35,703 nucleotides of DNA from Nanobdellota archaeon (GTDB taxonomy: Archaea > Nanobdellota > Nanobdellia > Pacearchaeales > GW2011-AR1), in the NCBI GenBank assembly GCA_030648155.1, contig JAUSIK010000013.1, positions 129,924-165,626 of the forward strand. The letters are read 5' to 3'. Positions 15,661-21,822 of the stretch are shown here, piece by piece. A program made the position numbers and the translations under genes. How positions within the stretch are numbered: position 1 is the first letter of the stretch; every line of letters starts with the position of its first letter. Under the pieces are notes generated by a model, which was not told the origin of the DNA, did not search any database, and saw nothing but the letters and a program-made list of their open reading frames with translations.

Positions 15661-15732
15661 GGCTGTGTAGTTCAGTGGTAGAACGCATGTCTCATAAGCA
15701 TGAGGTCGGGAGTTCAATTCTCCCTACAGCCA
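15661..15732 (+). tRNA. tRNA-Met(CAU), elongator or possibly Ile2
   Basis: A full cloverleaf: acceptor GGCTGTG pairs with TACAGCC (one G-U), discriminator A, D-stem GTTC/GAAC, anticodon stem CATGT/GCATG with loop CTCATAA, and T-arm GGGAG-TTCAATT-CTCCC. The anticodon is CAU. It lacks the three G-C pairs in the anticodon stem that mark initiator tRNA, so it is elongator Met or the CAU-bearing Ile2 tRNA whose wobble C is modified to agmatidine. The sequence alone does not settle which. No intron, no encoded CCA and no duplicated 3' end are seen. Confidence 0.93.
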
Positions 15733-15799
15733 CTTTCCTTGGAAGTTATGCAAATATATTTTTGGATAAGTTTATTAATAAGATTTAATTTTCTTAGAA

Positions 15800-16018
15800 A
15801 TGGTAAGAGTAAAAACAGGTGATTTGGATGAGGCTAGAGAATTTACAAAATTAACATTTGTTCGATCTATTATATTCTTTTTCGATGTTTTTTTGGCTTT
15901 GATGATTATTGGAAGCGCTTCATTTTTATTCAAGAGTGAAATTGGAAAATTTGGATTAGTATTTGGATTTTTTATGCTAATAATTAGTTTTGTATTAAGA
16001 ATTATGAAAAAGTGGTAG
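15800..16018 (+). CDS. Small two-helix membrane protein
   Basis: 72 residues with hydrophobic segments at about 20-43 and 51-68 and a charged N-terminus (RVKTGDLDEAREFTKL). No motif recognised. It begins 67 bases after tRNA-Met; an A/T-rich region with TTTATTAATAAG about 25-35 bases upstream could be its promoter. Confidence 0.6.
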   Translation: MVRVKTGDLDEAREFTKLTFVRSIIFFFDVFLALMIIGSASFLFKSEIGKFGLVFGFFMLIISFVLRIMKKW

Positions 16019-16056
16019 AAAGAAAAGTTTTTAAATTATTATAATGATGGAAATTT

Positions 16057-16575
16057 ATGGAATTTAACCTTTTTAGTCATGCTGAAGATATAGAGGAAGT
16101 TAAAAATAGAAAGGAAAATCCCACACATCTTTGGCTTTATGGATTTCATCGAATTGGAGAGCATAAAATATTGGATTCTATAAAAGTCGAAAATTATTTA
16201 TCTGATGAAATAATAAGATTTCCGAAATTTAGTAAACTAAAAAACTTTTCATCTGATATTACCAAATTATTTTTGTTGGGGGAAAATATAATAAATTGTT
16301 ATTTACCTTTAAATGATAATTATCATTTAGAATTTCCAATGAATGAAAAAAATAAACGAAATAAATTAATTTATACAAAATGCAACCTATGCAATGGACT
16401 GGGCGAACATGGATTTCCTCAAATTAATTTAAGAGAAAGCATAAATTTTGGAAACATACATGAAAAAGCTGCTATGGCAGATAACAGGATTTCCATAATG
16501 AATCTAAATTTTAGAGAAATCGTAAGAGGTTATTCTGCATTTAGCGATTTTATAAGATATTCTTCAATATTTTAA
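16057..16575 (+). CDS. Unrecognised soluble protein with one CxxC knuckle
   Basis: 172 residues without a membrane segment. A CNLCNGLGEHG sequence at about residues 111-121 provides one CxxC pair plus a histidine, which may bind metal, but no second pair is present. The remainder is mixed (NPTHLWLYGFHRIGEHKILD near the start). Asn/Lys/Ile usage is high, in line with the AT-rich DNA. Its end overlaps the HIT gene by 4 bases in convergent orientation. No family recognised. Confidence 0.6.
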   Translation: MEFNLFSHAEDIEEVKNRKENPTHLWLYGFHRIGEHKILDSIKVENYLSDEIIRFPKFSKLKNFSSDITKLFLLGENIINCYLPLNDNYHLEFPMNEKNKRNKLIYTKCNLCNGLGEHGFPQINLRESINFGNIHEKAAMADNRISIMNLNFREIVRGYSAFSDFIRYSSIF

Positions 16576-16922
16576 GATATTATTCTTAAGCCATCAGAGT
16601 CTTTTCTGGGAATTAGATGAATATGTGCATGAGGGAAGGATTGACCTGCGGGAGGGAGATTGTTCATTAATATATTAAAACCATCTCCTTGCTTTTTTTC
16701 TAAAATTTTGTTAGACATTTTTTTTATTAATTCCATTAATTCCTGCGAAAGAGTATTTGGGATGTCTAATATAGTTACATAATGCTTTTTAGGAATAATT
16801 AGAATATGCCCTTCTGCTTTGGGAAATTTGTCTGGAATTACAAAAAAATTATTAGTTTCTTCTATGTGTTTTGGAGGAATCTCTTTCTTGGCTACTTTAC
16901 AAAATATGCAATTGTCCGGCAT
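16572..16922 (-). CDS. HIT-family nucleotide hydrolase
   Basis: 116 residues. The histidine triad is intact as HAHIH (His98, His100, His102) within QSFPHAHIHLIPR, and CIFC at residues 5-8 matches the zinc knuckle of the Hint/PKCI-like group. The core GHILIIPKKHY is also typical. HIT enzymes split nucleoside phosphoramidates or dinucleotides; in synthetase-rich contexts they may clear aminoacyl-adenylates, though that is only a suggestion. It starts 5 bases after the end of the ParA-like gene, so the two may be co-transcribed. Confidence 0.93.
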   Translation of the reverse strand: MPDNCIFCKVAKKEIPPKHIEETNNFFVIPDKFPKAEGHILIIPKKHYVTILDIPNTLSQELMELIKKMSNKILEKKQGDGFNILMNNLPPAGQSFPHAHIHLIPRKDSDGLRIIS

Positions 16923-16926
16923 TCAA

Positions 16927-17730
16927 TTAAGAGAAAGAACTAGTATAAAAATTTTCCTTCATTATTTGCCTATTAACTTGTTCACGCTTAAAGTTAGGCA
17001 TTATTAGGCCAAGGATTGAGCGTTTTTCTTTTTTATTAGCTAAGGCTGCACCAAGGCGATTTATTTCTTTAGATAATTTAGAATGTTTCTTATATATTGG
17101 AATAGGCATACGCAAGAATAAAGATCTTGCGGCTGATTTGTCGTCTGGAATTTTTGCTACTACTGGAATTTCTAAAGCTGATTCAATCTCTTTAAGACTC
17201 AATTCATAACTTGGATCTCTAACTTTGTTTAATATAATTCCTGCAATTGGCCTTCCTCTTTGTTTTGCCAGTTTTGCAGCTCTAAGGGAGCAGTAAAGAG
17301 TTGGGTAGTCTGGTGTTGATACAACAAATAGATTGTCCGATGCTAGAATTGTTGAGAGTAATTCTTCATTAAGAGAGGGCGAAGAATCTAATATAATAAA
17401 ATCGTAGTCGTTCTTGATAGAGTTTATTTTATCTCTCAATTTTAGAGGATTAAATTGAGCCTGAAACATATAACTTCCAGGTATTACATCGACTCCGAAT
17501 CTGTTATGAATGGCTGATTTCATTCTAGACTTATTAGACAATACTTCTTGTATGGTACTTTCAGGAGATAGAATATCCATATGTATTCCTAAATTAGGCG
17601 CAGAATAATTTGCATCTATAAGGAGTACCTTTTTCTGGAAATTGCTGGTTAAAGATGAGGCTAATGATGATGCGATAGTTGTTTTTCCAACTCCCCCTTT
17701 TATTGAAATAATTCCAATTGTTTTTGGCAT
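16927..17730 (-). CDS. ParA/MinD-family ATPase
   Basis: 267 residues. The deviant Walker A motif KGGVGKTT is at residues 11-18, the switch region follows at LLIDANYSAPNLG, and the Walker B-like segment is FIILDSSPSLNEE. The remainder follows the MinD pattern (GIILNKVRD, IPVVAKIPDDKSAARS). After the ATPase fold, about 40 residues remain (GLIMPNFKREQVNRQIMKEN), a basic amphipathic stretch reminiscent of a membrane-targeting tail, though it ends in a polar NFYTSSFS. Members position cellular structures or partition DNA. No ParB partner or parS-like repeat is visible beside it, so MinD-like positioning is favoured. Confidence 0.88.
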   Translation of the reverse strand: MPKTIGIISIKGGVGKTTIASSLASSLTSNFQKKVLLIDANYSAPNLGIHMDILSPESTIQEVLSNKSRMKSAIHNRFGVDVIPGSYMFQAQFNPLKLRDKINSIKNDYDFIILDSSPSLNEELLSTILASDNLFVVSTPDYPTLYCSLRAAKLAKQRGRPIAGIILNKVRDPSYELSLKEIESALEIPVVAKIPDDKSAARSLFLRMPIPIYKKHSKLSKEINRLGAALANKKEKRSILGLIMPNFKREQVNRQIMKENFYTSSFS

Positions 17731-17900
17731 ACAGTAATAAATATTTCTGGTTTTAAAAGGTTATTGCTTTGGTTTTTAAAAACAATTTTACGAATTTTGG
17801 GAGGACTTTTTAATGATAGGAAAAATTATAATTAAATGCCAAATTATTAATGTTATATATTTTTATAGATGTATTGTTTGGTAATAGTATTATTTAAAAT

Positions 17901-18095
17901 ATGATGAAAGAATTAAAAATAAATTCTAAAGGCGATCTTGCAACATTAGAAGGCCAAGTATTAGGTAATTGTCTTAGAACTTTGCCTATCTCTTCAGAAA
18001 TTATATTAAAAGAAAGAGAAAAAATGAAGTTTTATGAAAATTTAAAAAATAGAGCTCCTAAGGAGGCAAATTATTATGTCAAGATTCTTGACTAG
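17901..18095 (+). CDS. Small unrecognised protein, first of an overlapping pair
   Basis: 64 residues, starting MMKELKINSKGDLATLEGQ and ending with a charged helix and NYYVKILD. There is no membrane segment. The following frame starts 20 bases before this one ends, in another frame. A short two-gene arrangement like this would suit a toxin-antitoxin or similar pair, but neither sequence matches a family I know. The upstream gap (17731-17900) is AT-rich, with TATA-like sequences on both strands. Confidence 0.45.
   Translation: MMKELKINSKGDLATLEGQVLGNCLRTLPISSEIILKEREKMKFYENLKNRAPKEANYYVKILD
18059..18065 (+). promoter_or_regulatory. Ribosome binding site before the frame at 18076
   Basis: AAGGAGG ends ten bases before ATG 18076, inside the coding part of the preceding frame. 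This is the main reason to consider the second frame translated. Confidence 0.4.
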
Positions 18096-18270
18096 AACTC
18101 CATGCTTTAGCATGGATTTGAATCTTGAGCATCCAAAAGTCCAAAACAAACCACACTTTTTAAGGTGTGGTAAAACTCAAGGACTTTTTGATTTAATAAA
18201 TAGGATGGAAACTACTCTAAGATCTTTTAAGGGAGAGTATTTTGTTGTAATTGCTTATTATAAGGGATAA
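18076..18270 (+). CDS. Doubtful 64-residue frame overlying compound hairpins
   Basis: ATG at 18076 with AAGGAGG about ten bases upstream, overlapping the preceding gene by 20 bases. The last half (LFDLINRMETTLRSFKGEYF and VVIAYYKG) reads like protein, but the first half is made of two strong DNA palindromes (18080-18127 and 18135-18188). It may be a real coupled gene, or a gene whose 5' part has been replaced or interrupted by a hairpin-rich insertion. No family recognised. Confidence 0.3.
   Translation: MSRFLTRTPCFSMDLNLEHPKVQNKPHFLRCGKTQGLFDLINRMETTLRSFKGEYFVVIAYYKG
18080..18188. repeat. Two compound hairpins
   Basis: Hairpin I: CAAGATTC (18080-18087) pairs with GAATCTTG (18120-18127), with CCATGC-TTTA-GCATGG (18100-18115) inside. 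Hairpin II: AAAAGTCC (18135-18142) pairs with GGACTTTT (18181-18188), with CCACAC (18151-18156) and GTGTGG (18165-18170) inside. Nested perfect stems of this kind are unexpected in coding DNA and recall the terminal hairpins of small mobile elements. No flanking direct repeat was found. Confidence 0.6.
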
Positions 18271-18283
18271 ATGGACCTGCCGA
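18271..18283 (-). repeat. Third copy of the tRNA-Ala 3' end
   Basis: Minus-strand TCGGCAGGTCCAT, identical to the last 12 bases of tRNA-Ala (positions 62-73) plus the next T. The intervening segment 18284-18327 contains GCCGATTG and CAATCGGC, which can pair, and the hairpin AAGAT-CGCA-ATCTT, which resembles the third hairpin found downstream of tRNA-Arg. This looks like a degenerate second unit of the same element. Confidence 0.75.
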
Positions 18284-18327
18284 TTGAAAGATTGCGATCT
18301 TAGTATCGTCAGTTCCAATCGGCTTTC

Positions 18328-18414
18328 ATGGACCTGCCGACTCACGCAGACAAAGTCCGCGGATCCTCCAACATTTACATGATTGGAGTGAATCGAACTC
18401 TTCTCGTTCGATTC
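18328..18414 (-). repeat. tRNA-Ala-associated structured element (duplicated T-arm and 3' end, interrupted)
   Basis: Read on the minus strand after tRNA-Ala. HP1 is GAATCGAAC (18414-18406), a 7-base loop, and GTTCGATTC (18398-18390); its 3' arm with preceding bases repeats GAGTTCGATTC of the tRNA-Ala T-arm. HP2 (18388-18366) is CTCCAA/TTGGAG with an inner CAT-GTAA-ATG. GATC follows, then HP3 (18361-18345), CGCGGAC-TTT-GTCTGCG, which pairs fully only on the minus strand thanks to a G-U. TGAG comes next, then TCGGCAGGTCCAT, a copy of tRNA positions 62-73 plus T. HP2 through TGAG is thus inserted between positions 61 and 62 of a second copy of the tRNA 3' part. Confidence 0.8.
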
Positions 18415-18418
18415 TTAA

Positions 18419-18489
18419 TGGACCTGCCGAGAATCGAACTCGGATCCCATCCATGCCATGGATATATTCTACCATTATACTACAGGCCC
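18419..18489 (-). tRNA. tRNA-Ala(GGC)
   Basis: 71 bases. Acceptor GGGCCTG pairs with CAGGTCC, including the G3:U70 wobble that identifies tRNA-Ala, with discriminator A. The anticodon stem TATCC/GGATG closes loop ATGGCAT, giving anticodon GGC. T-arm is CCGAG-TTCGATT-CTCGG. The D-stem (GTAT/GAAT) has a mismatch and a G-U, and the variable region is only four bases, so this tRNA is slightly irregular. No intron, no encoded CCA. It lies 37 bases downstream of the ZIP gene's stop on the same strand but has its own TATA box. Two further copies of its 3' end follow downstream. Confidence 0.92.
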
Positions 18490-18513
18490 TATGAAGAATC
18501 GAGGAGAAAGGAA

Positions 18514-18524
18514 ACTTTATAAAC
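18514..18524 (-). promoter_or_regulatory. TATA box for tRNA-Ala
   Basis: Minus-strand GTTTATAAAGT centred about 30 bases before the first base of the tRNA at 18489; G-rich sequence does not intervene. Confidence 0.5.
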
Positions 18525-18526
18525 AT

Positions 18527-19279
18527 TTATTCTAAGAGCAATAAAGAAAGCATTACTAAAACTCCTAAAATAAGAGATATTAATTGGATTAGTGATTTTG
18601 ATATTTTTGTTTCCTTATGTAATTCTGGAATCAAATCAGATCCAGCGATATATATGAATCCTCCTGCAGCGATAGGTATTAATAATAATTCAATATTCTC
18701 TATAGCTTTTCCTGCTAAGATTGTTATTAAAGCGCCTAGAAGAGCTGTAATTGCTGATAGGAAGTTTATAGCTAAGGCTTTGGCTTTGGTGAAACCTCCA
18801 TGAATTAGGACGCCAAAATCTCCTATCTCTTGAGGAATTTCATGGAGACATACTGCGATGGTTGTTGCAATTCCAACAGGGACAGATATAAAATAACTAG
18901 CAGCGATAATACTTCCATCTATAAAATTATGGAGGGCATCTCCTACCAAATTCATATATGCAAATGGATGAACATGATTGTCTTGAGTAATATTGCCATG
19001 GCAGTGCTCCCAGTGAATAAACTTTTCTAGAACAAAGAAAATAATTATTCCAAGAAGTATGAGTAAAGAAGTGTTAATGGTGAAGTTATTTGCCTCAATT
19101 ATTTCTGGAAGGAGATGTATAAATGCATCCCCTAATAATGCTCCTGCTGAAAAGCTTATTAGATAGATCAATGTTTTTTTTAGTTTTTTAGAATTTATTG
19201 ATAGAGTAAATATTCCAATGAACGATATTAAACTTACTAAAAAAACACTTAGTAGTATTAGAATTATGGTATTAGCCAT
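18527..19279 (-). CDS. ZIP-family divalent metal transporter
   Basis: 250 residues with about eight membrane segments. The metal-binding membrane motifs are present: HNFIDG at residues 117-122 and HEIPQE at residues 146-151, plus a histidine-rich loop between the third and fourth segments (WEHCHGNITQDNHVH). GALLGDAFIHLLPE near residue 46-59 is also typical. ZIP proteins move zinc, iron or manganese into the cytoplasm. The closest pattern is the GufA/ZIP group found in bacteria and archaea. A separate unit; the tRNA-Ala gene follows on the same strand. Confidence 0.93.
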   Translation of the reverse strand: MANTIILILLSVFLVSLISFIGIFTLSINSKKLKKTLIYLISFSAGALLGDAFIHLLPEIIEANNFTINTSLLILLGIIIFFVLEKFIHWEHCHGNITQDNHVHPFAYMNLVGDALHNFIDGSIIAASYFISVPVGIATTIAVCLHEIPQEIGDFGVLIHGGFTKAKALAINFLSAITALLGALITILAGKAIENIELLLIPIAAGGFIYIAGSDLIPELHKETKISKSLIQLISLILGVLVMLSLLLLE

Positions 19280-19313
19280 AGTTAATAGAAAATTTTTGAG
19301 TATTTAAATTAGA

Positions 19314-19562
19314 TTATTTCTTCGCTAAGCCATGAGGATTATACATTCTTACAACAATGAAATAAACTAATGAACCTATCCAGTGAGCGAATACTATTAC
19401 TAAAATCCAAATTATTTTTTCCAAATCGTTTTTGAACTTGCGTTTTGCACAGTCTACAATCATCCAAATCCAAAATGCAAGAATTATAATTCCGATAACA
19501 AACCAGGCACCTGTGAATGCAGCAGCAAAAGGCCACCAGAAGAAATTATCAAAATTCATCAT
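19314..19562 (-). CDS. PLDc_N-like small membrane protein
   Basis: 82 residues with an aromatic-rich N-terminus (MMNFDNFFWWPFAAAF) and two membrane segments. The pattern FWIWMIVDCAKRKF...KIIWILVIVFAHWIGSLVYFIV resembles the phospholipase D-nuclease N-terminal domain (PLDc_N), a two-helix module often found alone. The frame starts with two ATGs (19562, 19559) and either could be used. It lies 34 bases upstream of the ZIP gene on the same strand and 37 bases downstream of glyS. Function unknown. Confidence 0.75.
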   Translation of the reverse strand: MMNFDNFFWWPFAAAFTGAWFVIGIIILAFWIWMIVDCAKRKFKNDLEKIIWILVIVFAHWIGSLVYFIVVRMYNPHGLAKK

Positions 19563-19599
19563 AGTGGAATTAAGTGAATGAGGTATTTAAAGTTTGGGA

Positions 19600-21126
19600 T
19601 TACTTTACTAATTTTCCAGCTTTTACAAATTCAATTTCTAAAGAAAGAAGCTTTTTTAGAACTTCATTGATTTTTTCTATTGGAACTCTGATTTGTTTTT
19701 CAGTATCTCTATCTCTTAGAGTTACATCTTTTTTTTCTAGAGAATCATAATCAATTGTTATTGCATAAGGTGTACCTTGAGTAGCTGAACGCAGATAACG
19801 CTTGCCTATTGATCCAGATTCATCGTAATCTATAATAAATTCCTTTTGCAATGATTGTTTTACTTTTTTTGCTAATTCGACTAAATCTGGTTTTTTCATG
19901 AGGGGGAATATGGAACAATCAATAGGAGCCATATGATAAGGTATTTTAAAGGTAGTTTTTCCTTCTTCAATGGACTTTTTATCATAGAAAAGGTCTATTA
20001 ATGCGTAAGTTGGACGGTCTGTACCAAAGGCAATTTCAAGGACATGAGGGACAAAATATTCCCCATTTTCTCTTTGGGCTTTTAGATCTACTTTTGAGAA
20101 TTTAGAATGCTGCTTTAAATCATAATCTGTTCTGTCGTGAACTCCGCATACTTCTGTCCATCCATAATTGTTAAGCTTAATTTCAATATCCCATGCATCC
20201 TCTGCGTAAAAGGCTTTTTCCTCTGGGTGATGTTGTCTTAATCTTATATGATCTTTAGGAATACCAAACTCTAAGAATTGAGTGTGGGCTAACCATAAAC
20301 ACCATGCATAGGCTTGGCTTGAAACATATTTTTTCTTTAGTGCTTCTTCAATTGAAATTACTGAAATGGAAGAATTTTTTTCCTGATCTTTATAATGCCA
20401 AAAAGGAAGTTTTTCTTTTTTTACTTTTTCATATTCTGGCCATGAATTTTTCAATTGTGGATCAATAAATATTTGGCCTTCTGCTTGTGTAAATTCTCTC
20501 CCCCTTAATACAGATTGTCTGGGAGATATTTCATTTCTATAAGCTTTTCCTATTTGAAAAACACCGAAAGGTAATTTTTTTCTATAAAAGTTATAATATC
20601 TTAAAAAAGGAAGATAAGTCACAGTGGCCGTTTCTGGGCGCAATGATGCTTCGTGCCCTGCTACTTGTGTTTTCATCATAAGAGATTGCTTTTCAATTTT
20701 ATTTTCAAAATTAGAGTTACACGAAGGGCATTTTATTTTTTTGTTTGCAATAAACTTTAGAATTTGATCATCAGAAAATGCATCTGCAGAGATATCTTCA
20801 TTTTCTTCAATTAGTTTATCTGCCCTAAATATGGATTTGCATTTTTGGCATCTTATGAGCCTGTCTTTAAATGTTTCTAGATGCCCTGATGCCTGCCAGA
20901 CAATGTCAGGCATTATTGTTGGCCCTTCAATTTCACGAAAATTAAAGTTGTTAAAAATAGATCTAACTGAATTTTCAACTTTGTTTTTCAATAGCTTGCC
21001 TATTGGCCCGTAAGTGTAAAAGCCTGCTAGGCCCCCATAAATTTCAGGGCTTGGACCCCATATTAAACCTGATTCTTGAATAAAACTTAAAAAATTTTTT
21101 TCTTCTTCGGATTTCTCTTTGGACAT
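19600..21126 (-). CDS. glyS: Glycyl-tRNA synthetase, archaeal/eukaryotic type
   Basis: 508 residues, class II, homodimeric type. The start (SGLIWGPSPEIYGGLAGFYT) and motif 1 region are typical. A zinc site is visible as CQKC (Cys93, Cys96) and CPSC (Cys133, Cys136). Motif 2 is QIGKAYRNEISPRQSVLRGR, with the family-specific EFTQAEGQIF following. Motif 3 is near FGTDRPTYALID, and the C-terminal anticodon domain follows (MAPIDCSIFPLMKK). Unlike LeuRS and AlaRS in this window, it looks archaeal in origin. No overlapping partner. Confidence 0.95.
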   Translation of the reverse strand: MSKEKSEEEKNFLSFIQESGLIWGPSPEIYGGLAGFYTYGPIGKLLKNKVENSVRSIFNNFNFREIEGPTIMPDIVWQASGHLETFKDRLIRCQKCKSIFRADKLIEENEDISADAFSDDQILKFIANKKIKCPSCNSNFENKIEKQSLMMKTQVAGHEASLRPETATVTYLPFLRYYNFYRKKLPFGVFQIGKAYRNEISPRQSVLRGREFTQAEGQIFIDPQLKNSWPEYEKVKKEKLPFWHYKDQEKNSSISVISIEEALKKKYVSSQAYAWCLWLAHTQFLEFGIPKDHIRLRQHHPEEKAFYAEDAWDIEIKLNNYGWTEVCGVHDRTDYDLKQHSKFSKVDLKAQRENGEYFVPHVLEIAFGTDRPTYALIDLFYDKKSIEEGKTTFKIPYHMAPIDCSIFPLMKKPDLVELAKKVKQSLQKEFIIDYDESGSIGKRYLRSATQGTPYAITIDYDSLEKKDVTLRDRDTEKQIRVPIEKINEVLKKLLSLEIEFVKAGKLVK

Positions 21127-21165
21127 GCTATATTAATTTTTTCCAGCTATTTAAATTATTCTAAA

Positions 21166-21339
21166 TTATTTATTTTTAGCAGCGAAATCTTTAGAGACTA
21201 CTCTCCAGCACTCATAGGTTCCGGTTGGAGATTTTGTTACAGCGAACATTCTTCCTCCCTTATCTACAATTTTATAGTCACTCGTTTTAAATTTTTTCTT
21301 CGATTTAACGTCAAAGAATTCAATTTCTTGTTTTGCCAT
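21166..21339 (-). CDS. 57-residue conserved-looking basic protein
   Basis: ATG at 21339 to TAA at 21166, reading MAKQEIEFFDVKSKKKFKTS and on through YKIVDKGGRMFAVTKSPTGT to WRVVSKDFAAKNK. It is small, basic and probably an all-beta fold. AGGAGGT at 21344-21350, five bases before the ATG, is one of the strongest ribosome binding sites in the window, and a CTTTAAAAG TATA-like box lies about 39 bases upstream, so expression may be high. The size and charge would fit a nucleic-acid-binding or chromatin protein, but no family was recognised. Confidence 0.75.
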   Translation of the reverse strand: MAKQEIEFFDVKSKKKFKTSDYKIVDKGGRMFAVTKSPTGTYECWRVVSKDFAAKNK

Positions 21340-21343
21340 TGTG

Positions 21344-21350
21344 ACCTCCT
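21344..21350 (-). promoter_or_regulatory. Strong ribosome binding site
   Basis: AGGAGGT on the minus strand, five bases before the ATG at 21339; it fixes the start of the 57-residue protein and contrasts with the many leaderless genes nearby. Confidence 0.75.
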
Positions 21351-21457
21351 GTGTAAAAAACCAAGGAATCTGATGCTTTTAAAGTTATTGATGCCGATTT
21401 TTTTGTTTTTCGCTTAGAAAAAGATTTAAATATACGGGGAAATACGATAGTGAAAAG

Positions 21458-21820
21458 ATGGTGAAAAGAAATTATTATAAAAAAAGTAATTATATAGTAT
21501 GGGTTATTATAATATTAATTATACTGGCTTTAGTTGTTTATTTTTATAGGTCAAAAAATTCTCCTTCTTTATCGCCTATTGGAGAGTGTGTTTTTAATGG
21601 GAATGAAGTCTGCGATAATATTGACAATGATTGTAATAATAAAATAGATGATGGCTTAGGCAATTATACATGCGGGGTTGGGGCTTGCAAGGTTTCGGAT
21701 AGATTATGTGCTAGAGGAATTGTTCGGCAATGTACTCCTGGGATGCCTTCAACCGAAGTCTGCAATGATGAAATAGATAACAATTGCAATGGAAAAGTCG
21801 ATGAAGAGGGATGTGTTTAA
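21458..21820 (+). CDS. Membrane-anchored MopE-type metal-binding-motif protein
   Basis: 120 residues. A basic N-terminus and one membrane segment (about residues 12-30) are followed by an extracellular part with two MopE-like repeats: EVCDNIDNDCNNKIDDG and EVCNDEIDNNCNGKVDEEGC. These Asp/Asn/Cys-rich repeats are typical of surface proteins and probably bind calcium. Between them is a cysteine-containing spacer (GVGACKVSDRLCARG). The gene is followed at once by the RTX-like protein on the same strand, so the two probably form an operon of secreted calcium-binding proteins. Confidence 0.85.
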   Translation: MVKRNYYKKSNYIVWVIIILIILALVVYFYRSKNSPSLSPIGECVFNGNEVCDNIDNDCNNKIDDGLGNYTCGVGACKVSDRLCARGIVRQCTPGMPSTEVCNDEIDNNCNGKVDEEGCV

Positions 21821-21822
21821 AT

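Noticed and set aside
15661..15732. tRNA-Met as initiator tRNA
   Set aside because: The anticodon stem is CATGT/GCATG and lacks the three consecutive G-C pairs of initiator tRNA.
17813..17884. A 23-codon frame after GGGAGGAC in the gap before 17901
   Set aside because: It has a plausible ribosome binding site, but the peptide is very short, Ile-rich and without features; not supported.
18345..18398. The insert in the duplicated tRNA 3' part as an ordinary archaeal tRNA intron
   Set aside because: The tRNA gene proper is complete without it. Also the four bases after the 5' joint (CTCC at Ala, CTTT at Arg) cannot pair with the first bases of the following tRNA copy, so no bulge-helix-bulge substrate for EndA forms.
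18326..18526. Frames on both strands across tRNA-Ala
   Set aside because: They only read through the tRNA and the 3'-end repeats; no ribosome binding site and no protein-like composition.
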